NCBI GenBank assembly: GCA_944377765.1
Contig: CALWFX010000011.1
Coordinates: 1-19,580 of the forward strand
Reading direction: 5' to 3'
Source of the DNA: an uncultured Clostridia bacterium
GTDB lineage: Bacteria; Bacillota; Clostridia; Christensenellales; UBA1242
DNA: 19,580 bases
A model generated the notes under the pieces. That model was not told the origin of the DNA. It searched no databases and was given only the letters and a program-made list of their open reading frames with translations. Each line of letters starts with the position of its first letter. Positions within the stretch are counted from its first letter, which is position 1. This document shows positions 14,448-19,580 of the stretch, piece by piece. Both the position numbers and the translations under genes were made by a program.

Positions 14448-15041
14448 CTAATTTTCAGGTGCTTCGTCAAGATATGTTGCCATGATGTCTGCAATATGCG
14501 CAAGAAAGGCAACTGGATATTTATAGTAAACACTTCTTAAAATGGAACTCATTTCTTTAACCCTTGCGTCAAATCCACCCATATGCCAATTTATTGCCAT
14601 GGCCTCTTCACGCGTCAATTTCATAAAGCCAGAAATCATATAGACTGATTTTTCGCCATGACCATATGGCAAACTATCTTCAATCTTATAAAATGGCTCT
14701 TGCACCCACTGACCATCTTTTTTGACATTTCTCAGTTCAGTTGTGTAGTAATTTACTTTGCATATATCATGCAAGAGTCCAATTATTGCAACGCTTTCTC
14801 TTGAAACCACGCTATCCCACTTTTCGCCATATTCTCCTTCCAAAAGTTTAACAAGACGCTTATAGACATTTGTTGAATGCAAGCACAAGCCACCTTCAAA
14901 AGCACAATGACCTTTTGTGCTTGCTGGTGCTGTGAAAAAATCTGAACGCTCCAAAAAATCTAAAAGGTTTTCAGCGCCATCACGCTCAATATTGTCATAG
15001 TAAATTTGTAAAAATTCTTCTTTAATTTCTTCTAAACTCAT
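14448..15041 (-). CDS. HD-domain hydrolase (predicted phosphohydrolase or phosphodiesterase)
   Basis: This 197-residue protein has the histidine/aspartate ligand series of the HD superfamily: CLHSTNVYKR (His55), GLLHDICKVNYY (His91-Asp92), YGHGEKSVYMI (His128), INWHMGGFD (His153) and AHIADIMATY (His182, Asp185). HD proteins bind two metal ions and hydrolyse phosphate esters of nucleotides or nucleic acid. The six-ligand set points to a dinuclear site, but the substrate cannot be read. The region after residue 95 has an insert typical of YhaM-like or phage-type HD proteins. The ATG at 15039-15041 follows GTAGGAG. It is last in the minus-strand cluster, 24 bases after holA, so probably co-transcribed with comEC and holA. 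Confidence 0.85.
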   Translation of the reverse strand: MSLEEIKEEFLQIYYDNIERDGAENLLDFLERSDFFTAPASTKGHCAFEGGLCLHSTNVYKRLVKLLEGEYGEKWDSVVSRESVAIIGLLHDICKVNYYTTELRNVKKDGQWVQEPFYKIEDSLPYGHGEKSVYMISGFMKLTREEAMAINWHMGGFDARVKEMSSILRSVYYKYPVAFLAHIADIMATYLDEAPEN

Positions 15042-15065
15042 TTGTATCTCCTACTTTTAAATATA

Positions 15066-15998
15066 TTAACAATAAAGAATGCCAAAAATCAAATAATATA
15101 GCGCATTTTCAATCTGCATTTGCCCATTTTTTATATAAAAATCAACTTCATCCAAAAGTTCATAGATGTTTTTAAGTTGAATCTTAGAAAAATTTCTTGC
15201 AAGTTGCCTTGCTTTTACAATGGCATATTCCTTGACAAGCAAAAGTTTACTAAGTTCTGCGTCGCTTTCTTTGGAAATTGAAACAAAGAAAAGTCTTCTG
15301 AAATGGTTGGCAATCAAAGAGAAAGTTTTTGTATCTTTATCCATTAAACTTAAAAGTTTAACTGCCTTGTTTGCATCTTTTTTAGACAATGCTTCGGTAA
15401 GTTCAAAAGCAGTGTATTCGACTTCCTTTGTTACCATGTTTTCAATGTCTTTAACATCAATAACATCCCTGTTGCAACTTTTTAATTTTTCAAGTTCATT
15501 TTTTATCAAGGAATAATAGCCTGAGCAATAAGAAATGAGAAGAGTGGTGGCATCTTTTTTAATAGCCTTTCCCGCTTCCGCAATTTCCTTTTCAATAATT
15601 TCGGACAAACTCTTTTCATCCAATCTTTTTGCACTAACTTTTTCGCTGATAATAAAATCAAATTTGTTAAAAAAGTCAAATATGACAAGGCAAGTGGATG
15701 GCACTGGTGCTTTTAAATATGCGTTTAACTTTTTCTTAAAATCTTCACTCACTTTTGAAATGTTTTTTAATAGCACAAGTTTTTTCTCACTTGCAATAGG
15801 TAAAGTTTGCAATGTGTCAATCACAACATCGCCATTGAAAGTATCGTCATCAAACTGAGTGTAATTAAATTCTTCCAAACTTAAATTGCACGCGCATTTA
15901 ATTAGTTCAAGTGCTTTATCATACAAAAGCACATCTTCCCCTTGAATAAGATAGCATGGTTCAATCTTTTTTTGTAATCTTTGTTTAAGCGTTTTCAT
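15066..15998 (-). CDS. holA: DNA polymerase III subunit delta
   Basis: The 310-residue product matches the delta subunit of the clamp loader, which opens the beta sliding clamp. Its opening LQKKIEPCYLIQGEDVLLYDKAL is the classic HolA N-terminus (Y-L-x-G-E-[ED]). Later come TLPIASEKKLVLLKN, the LLISYCSGYYSLIKNELEKL segment and the C-terminal ANHFRRLF block. As expected for delta, no Walker motif is present. The ATG at 15996-15998 is preferred over a TTG one codon earlier, because AAGGGGG lies eight bases upstream of the ATG. That ribosome site is inside the end of comEC, and the comEC stop overlaps the start (TGATG), so translation is coupled. The comEC-holA order is common in Bacillota. Confidence 0.93.
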   Translation of the reverse strand: MKTLKQRLQKKIEPCYLIQGEDVLLYDKALELIKCACNLSLEEFNYTQFDDDTFNGDVVIDTLQTLPIASEKKLVLLKNISKVSEDFKKKLNAYLKAPVPSTCLVIFDFFNKFDFIISEKVSAKRLDEKSLSEIIEKEIAEAGKAIKKDATTLLISYCSGYYSLIKNELEKLKSCNRDVIDVKDIENMVTKEVEYTAFELTEALSKKDANKAVKLLSLMDKDTKTFSLIANHFRRLFFVSISKESDAELSKLLLVKEYAIVKARQLARNFSKIQLKNIYELLDEVDFYIKNGQMQIENALYYLIFGILYC

Positions 15999-18100
15999 CA
16001 ATCAATCCCCCTTAAAAAATAGTTATTATCTTGCAAAATAAAGTATAGGTTACCATCATATTGATAACTATAATCATTAACTAAACCATAATAGCCAATT
16101 GTTGTTTCTGTGTCAAATATATTTAAATTTTCATAATTTTCTAAAGAAATTATAAAGTCATAATTAAACTCGTTCAAAAATTCTGCCTGTTCTTCGGTTA
16201 AATTTTTGTATAAAACAAAATTTCGGTAATTATCAAAACAGACTTCAAGTCCAATTAAGTTTTCTTCAAAAGTAACATATTTAACTTTAAAATCTCCAAC
16301 TTCATAGGTCTTATCATATTCGCAAACCAAACTTCCACTTGTTGAACTTAACTTTTGATGCGATAAATAGTTCGCCTTTCCAAAAAGTTCCACATCATTT
16401 TGTTTTAATTCGCTTGATAACGACATATGCCCTGCAATTTCATATGCACCAATGCTGTTAAGACCATTATTGATAAAACTATAATAACCGCCATCAACTA
16501 TGAGTGATTTATGGCTGGAATTTGTGAAAATAACCAAATTATTTTGATTATTTATTGAATACAAAATTGAAGTTTGTGTTGTTGGAATATATGCGAACAC
16601 CAAAGCAGAAAGTAAGAATAAAGTGCCAAGCGACAAGGTTAAAACACCTTTACCTTTCCAAGACACCATAACATAATTACTTACAGCAAATATGCCTAAC
16701 ATTGCAATTGCAGATAACAAAACATTGAAAGGTTTTAAATTTACAGTTAAACTTGTTCCAGCAAAAAAATTGGCAATAATAACAATAAGTTCCAAACCCC
16801 AGCCACACAAAGCCAGTAAGAAATCCATAAATGGCAGGCAAAAACATATGAGTACACTCACAAATAACACTGGGTAAATAACCGCAAACAGTGGCACAAC
16901 AATTAGATTAATAAAAAACGATAGGAAATTGAAAACTGTATAAAAACTTGCTAAAAAAGGAAGAATTGCAAGTTGTGCTGAAATGGAAACAGAAAAAGAC
17001 TCTGCCACAACTTTTGGAAAAACTTTGCTTAATAATCTTGAAAGAACTGGATTTAAGAAAAGTATTCCAAGCACACTGAAATAACTCATCAAAAAGCCAT
17101 TGTCAAGAGCGGACAAAGGAGAAAACATTATTGAAATTATGCCAGCAAGCCCTAGACTATTTAAGCCATCATAACATTTTCCAGATAATTTTGTGGCAAG
17201 AAAAATTATACCCATTATTCCCGCTCTTAAAATTGATGGAGCAAAGCCACAAAGGTAGGTATATATCATAAGCACAAAAAAGCAAACTAAAAAATTTGTG
17301 AATCGCTTTACTTTAAAAATTTTTAAAATAAAGCCAATAAGTGTAATTAAAAAAGTTACATTCAAACCACTTACAGCAATCAAATGTAAAATACCAGCAT
17401 CTTTGTATGCATCATAAGTTGTTTCTCCAATGTCAACTGTGTCGCCAAAAAGAACAGCATAGGCAACCGAGCCATTTTCAACTCCCATTGCTTCATATAT
17501 TAGGTTCTTTGTTTTTAATCTGAAACTTTCGTCAAACTTTAAGTGGTTGTCTAAAACTTCAATGTTTTCATCACTAATTTCAACAACATATGGAGCAGAA
17601 TCACGATATGCACTTAAATTGAAATTACCAAGGTTAAAAAGGCTGTTGTATAAAATCTCTCCTTGAAAAGAAATCTGGTCTCCGCAAGACAATATGGTAT
17701 TTTCTTCATAGATGCGTAAATATATATTTTTTTCGTTTTTCCCATTGATTTTAACATCTTTAAGAAGATATTCTGTGTAGTCTCTTTTTTCTTCAATGTT
17801 GTCAGATACATGTGCTTCAATTTGTTGCACTCCAACATATTCATTTCCTTCAAAGGTTTTAACTCCAAGAAAATACCACCCGCATCCCAAAAGTAACACT
17901 GCAAAAAATAATAGAAGTAAAAGATATTGTTTATAAAACAATAAAAATCCAAATAAACCGATAATTAAAACAGAAATTAAAACAAGATATTCAATGTTAA
18001 GGTTAAAAATAAATCTCGTTGCGTTCATGCTAAGAATAAGCGCAAGGAAACAATAAAACAAAGGTCTATGATGTATGTATTTTCTTTCTTTAACTTCCAT
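15998..18100 (-). CDS. comEC: ComEC/Rec2-type DNA internalization channel with degenerate C-terminal domain
   Basis: The product is the polytopic membrane channel that takes single-stranded DNA into competent cells. After two or three N-terminal helices (residues about 13-80) comes an outer OB-like region (about 85-180). The competence core follows, with AVLFGDT (214-220), HLIAVSGLNVTF (239-250) and PSILRAG (288-294) in a bundle of about ten helices. The C-terminal region begins like the family's metallo-beta-lactamase domain (SLIVDGGYYSF at 532-542). The HxDxDH metal motif is not visible and the domain is short, so nuclease activity is doubtful. The start chosen is ATG 18098-18100; a frame opening at TTG 18137-18139 has no ribosome site and overlaps a promoter. 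It is translationally coupled to holA downstream. Confidence 0.9.
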   Translation of the reverse strand: MEVKERKYIHHRPLFYCFLALILSMNATRFIFNLNIEYLVLISVLIIGLFGFLLFYKQYLLLLLFFAVLLLGCGWYFLGVKTFEGNEYVGVQQIEAHVSDNIEEKRDYTEYLLKDVKINGKNEKNIYLRIYEENTILSCGDQISFQGEILYNSLFNLGNFNLSAYRDSAPYVVEISDENIEVLDNHLKFDESFRLKTKNLIYEAMGVENGSVAYAVLFGDTVDIGETTYDAYKDAGILHLIAVSGLNVTFLITLIGFILKIFKVKRFTNFLVCFFVLMIYTYLCGFAPSILRAGIMGIIFLATKLSGKCYDGLNSLGLAGIISIMFSPLSALDNGFLMSYFSVLGILFLNPVLSRLLSKVFPKVVAESFSVSISAQLAILPFLASFYTVFNFLSFFINLIVVPLFAVIYPVLFVSVLICFCLPFMDFLLALCGWGLELIVIIANFFAGTSLTVNLKPFNVLLSAIAMLGIFAVSNYVMVSWKGKGVLTLSLGTLFLLSALVFAYIPTTQTSILYSINNQNNLVIFTNSSHKSLIVDGGYYSFINNGLNSIGAYEIAGHMSLSSELKQNDVELFGKANYLSHQKLSSTSGSLVCEYDKTYEVGDFKVKYVTFEENLIGLEVCFDNYRNFVLYKNLTEEQAEFLNEFNYDFIISLENYENLNIFDTETTIGYYGLVNDYSYQYDGNLYFILQDNNYFLRGID

Positions 18101-18110
18101 TTTAATATAA

Positions 18111-18139
18111 ATAATATCACAATCACGCAATGAAAGCAA
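18111..18139 (-). promoter_or_regulatory. Candidate extended -10 promoter of comEC with near-leaderless start
   Basis: On the minus strand TTGCTT (18134-18139), 17 bases, then TGA-TATTAT (-10 at 18111-18116). The ATG begins ten bases beyond the -10, so the leader would be only a few bases, in line with the missing Shine-Dalgarno. Co-transcription from the upstream 108-residue gene is the alternative. Confidence 0.4.
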
Positions 18140-18153
18140 GAAAAGAAGATAAT

Positions 18154-18480
18154 TTACTCCTTTAAAACTTTTTCTTTTGAAGAGTCAAAAAATGCTTCAA
18201 GTTTTCGATAATCTTTCACACACTTTTCATTTTGCATAATAAACTTCTTTAACTGCTCATCCACAACATGTGCATTTTGCATTGTTAAAGCCATTTCTTT
18301 TTGATATAAAATTTTTTCAATTTCAATAAAATTTGAGTCTTTCATCTGAAATATGCAAAGTTTGATAACATTGTGATTACCAAGTTTCTCTCTATCTAAA
18401 AAAGAAAATTCATATGGATAAATGGCATATCCTAAACTTGTTCCTGCAATTTTAACAGGTTCAGTAACTAAAAATGGCAT
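18154..18480 (-). CDS. Hypothetical 108-residue protein
   Basis: I do not recognise a family. The N-terminal half (MPFLVTEPVKIAGTSLGYAI, then YPYEFSFLDREKLGNHNVIKL) looks like mixed strand and loop. Residues 50-108 are strongly helical and charged, possibly a coiled coil. There is no signal peptide or membrane helix. The ATG is preceded by AAAAGGAG five bases upstream, and a TATAAT lies about 37 bases upstream (18518-18523) without a good -35 box. It ends 53 bases before comEC, so the two may share a transcript. It is divergent from the membrane protein gene on the other strand. Confidence 0.7.
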   Translation of the reverse strand: MPFLVTEPVKIAGTSLGYAIYPYEFSFLDREKLGNHNVIKLCIFQMKDSNFIEIEKILYQKEMALTMQNAHVVDEQLKKFIMQNEKCVKDYRKLEAFFDSSKEKVLKE

Positions 18481-18597
18481 AAAAACTCCTTTTAAATTGT
18501 GAAATATATGTTTCTATATTATATAAAAGCCTTCAGAAAAAATTGTTGTCTTTTCTGTCGATTTTCTTCCTAATTTTGTCGAATATTAATTTATCCT

Positions 18598-18627
18598 TTG
18601 ACAAATTTGTGTAAATATTAGTAATAT
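18598..18627 (+). promoter_or_regulatory. Sigma-A promoter for the plus-strand membrane protein
   Basis: Consensus TTGACA (18598-18603) is followed after 18 bases by TAATAT (18622-18627). A second TATAAT overlaps at 18627-18632, with poor spacing. Confidence 0.55.
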
Positions 18628-18639
18628 ATAATAATTGAA

Positions 18640-18652
18640 GGAAAATATTTCC
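18640..18652. promoter_or_regulatory. Palindrome in the leader of the membrane protein gene, possible operator
   Basis: GGAAAATATTTCC is a perfect 5-bp inverted repeat around ATA, placed between the predicted transcription start and the ribosome site AAAAGGAT. It could be an operator or a small hairpin; there is no second copy in the window to support a regulon. Confidence 0.25.
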
Positions 18653-18670
18653 ATATAATAAAAGGATAAT

Positions 18671-19372
18671 ATGAAAATAAAAAAAGAATGGTTCACAAAA
18701 GAATATCTTTCACAAAGAACAATCGCTCTTTCCTTTGGCTCGCAAGTTCTTAACTTTTTTATTGGCTTTGTTAAAATTATCATGTCAATTTTCATTAATT
18801 CTGTTACCTTTGCCTTCAATGGAATATATAATATAATTCTTGGTGCTTCAAAAAATTCTGCTATAAAAAAATATAATTATTCAGAAAAATTTTCCAAACA
18901 AACAGAATATGATAATTTAAAAAAGAAAGATATTGAAACAAAAACTTGCTATTCTCTTTGCTTTTACAATCTTTTCGCTTCAATAATATACTTAATATTA
19001 AGCATCATAACAACTTTTGTTCTTCCAGAAATGTCAAACTATGGAATTGTTATCGCCTTGTTTATTGCCTGCGTTGCTTTTTCAAAATTAATAACAGGAA
19101 TTGTAAGTTCAGTTAAAACAAGAAAAATTGATAACTTAATTATTCACTATATAAAATATATAAACTTGTCTGATGGTTTAATCTCACTTTCTCTTTGCCA
19201 AAGGGCTTTACTATGTTTAGACGACACAACCGCCAAAACAAGTTTTTATAGCGGTATTGGTGGAATATGTTTTAGCATCCTTGCAATCTTACTTTCAGTA
19301 TATATGTTTATTGAATTGAGATATGTCAAAAAACGAGAAATTGCAAATATAAAAGATATTTTAGAAGATTAG
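18671..19372 (+). CDS. Hypothetical multi-pass membrane protein
   Basis: I cannot assign a family to this 233-residue protein. Hydrophobic segments suggest four membrane helices: about 25-50, 97-118, 122-146 and 193-214. A basic, polar loop lies between the first two (about 60-92). An amphipathic stretch with the motif NLSDGLISLSLCQRALLCL (165-183) precedes the last helix. The positive N-terminus (MKIKKEW) and Lys/Arg-rich tail (YVKKREIANIKD) suggest both ends are cytoplasmic. The ATG has AAAAGGAT a few bases upstream. It is a single gene on the plus strand before the tRNA cluster. Only a weak AT-rich inverted repeat follows it (about 19382-19405), not a confident terminator. Confidence 0.8.
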   Translation: MKIKKEWFTKEYLSQRTIALSFGSQVLNFFIGFVKIIMSIFINSVTFAFNGIYNIILGASKNSAIKKYNYSEKFSKQTEYDNLKKKDIETKTCYSLCFYNLFASIIYLILSIITTFVLPEMSNYGIVIALFIACVAFSKLITGIVSSVKTRKIDNLIIHYIKYINLSDGLISLSLCQRALLCLDDTTAKTSFYSGIGGICFSILAILLSVYMFIELRYVKKREIANIKDILED

Positions 19373-19415
19373 TTAAGAAAAAAATTTTATTTTTTGAAAA
19401 ATTTATTCATTTTTC

Positions 19416-19444
19416 TTGACAATGCAACTTTGCTATGATAAACT
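19416..19444 (+). promoter_or_regulatory. Promoter of the tRNA cluster
   Basis: Consensus TTGACA (19416-19421), 17 bases, then an extended -10 TGATAAACT (hexamer 19439-19444). The tRNA-Gly begins 14 bases later. Confidence 0.7.
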
Positions 19445-19457
19445 AATATGGCAATGT

Positions 19458-19531
19458 GCAGGTGTAGTTCAGTGGTAGAACACTAGCCTTCCAAGCTGGT
19501 TGCGAGGGTCCGATTCCCTTCACCTGCTCCA
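19458..19531 (+). tRNA. tRNA-Gly (anticodon UCC)
   Basis: The cloverleaf is complete: acceptor GCAGGTG pairs with CACCTGC, the D-arm is GTTCAGTGGTAGAAC, and the anticodon loop CTTCCAA carries TCC between CTAGC and GCTGG. The T-arm has GAGGG/CCCTT around TCCGATT. The 3' CCA is encoded. It reads glycine GGA and GGG codons. It is first of a cluster with its own promoter. Confidence 0.95.
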
Positions 19532-19534
19532 TTT

Positions 19535-19580
<46 letters not shown>

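Noticed and set aside
18586..18819. Minus-strand frame overlapping the start of the membrane protein
   Set aside because: It lies antisense to the membrane protein and its promoter and lacks a ribosome site.

Overview
The window comes from a very AT-rich, low-GC Gram-positive bacterium. It is most likely an uncultured Clostridia-type gut Bacillota. This rests on the rpmB / YloU(Asp23) neighbourhood, Bacillota-style Shine-Dalgarno sites (AAAGGAG, AAGGGGG), sigma-A promoters (TTGACA-17-TATAAT type), a lipobox protein built of InlB/Flg_new-type repeats, and CCA-encoding tRNA genes. TGA is used as a stop, so the code is standard. The taxon is an inference; no rRNA gene is present.

Layout. 1-593: the first codons of a YloU/Asp23-family gene (minus) diverge from rpmB (plus, L28). 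594-1053: the convergent 3' ends of rpmB and a giant lipoprotein gene carry two homologous, inverted arrays of short hairpins joined by an ATKAAGAG linker. They sit on either side of a shared bidirectional terminator. 1049-5989: a 1646-residue secreted lipoprotein with Flg_new/InlB-type repeats and three inserted beta-sandwich-like segments. 6261-6365: a 34-residue SpoVM-like microprotein, close to rpmB as spoVM is in Bacillus. 6414-7289: a thioredoxin-reductase-like flavoprotein without recognisable NADPH motifs, apparently leaderless. 7368-7820: a small coiled-coil protein. 7940-8890: the rplM-rpsI operon with a structured leader. 8961-9536: an unknown helical protein. 9670-11082: an M18 metallo-aminopeptidase. 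11185-14277: a 1030-residue protein with a histone-H1-like tail, a coiled coil, an acidic segment, one membrane helix and a large outer domain, driven by a perfect consensus promoter. 14448-18480: a minus-strand cluster (108-aa unknown, comEC, holA, HD-domain hydrolase). 18671-19372: a plus-strand membrane protein. 19458-19580: tRNA-Gly(UCC) and the start of tRNA-Arg(UCU).

Most of the window is housekeeping: ribosomal proteins, the DNA polymerase III delta subunit, the competence channel, a peptidase, a redox enzyme and tRNAs. The unusual parts are the paired 3'-UTR hairpin arrays, the lipoprotein inserted between rpmB and the SpoVM-like gene, the motif-poor thioredoxin reductase, and the 1030-residue membrane-spanning protein. 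The hairpin arrays are the best candidate for an undescribed element. Two copies keep the same linker order and spacing, while nearly every stem has a different sequence that still pairs.
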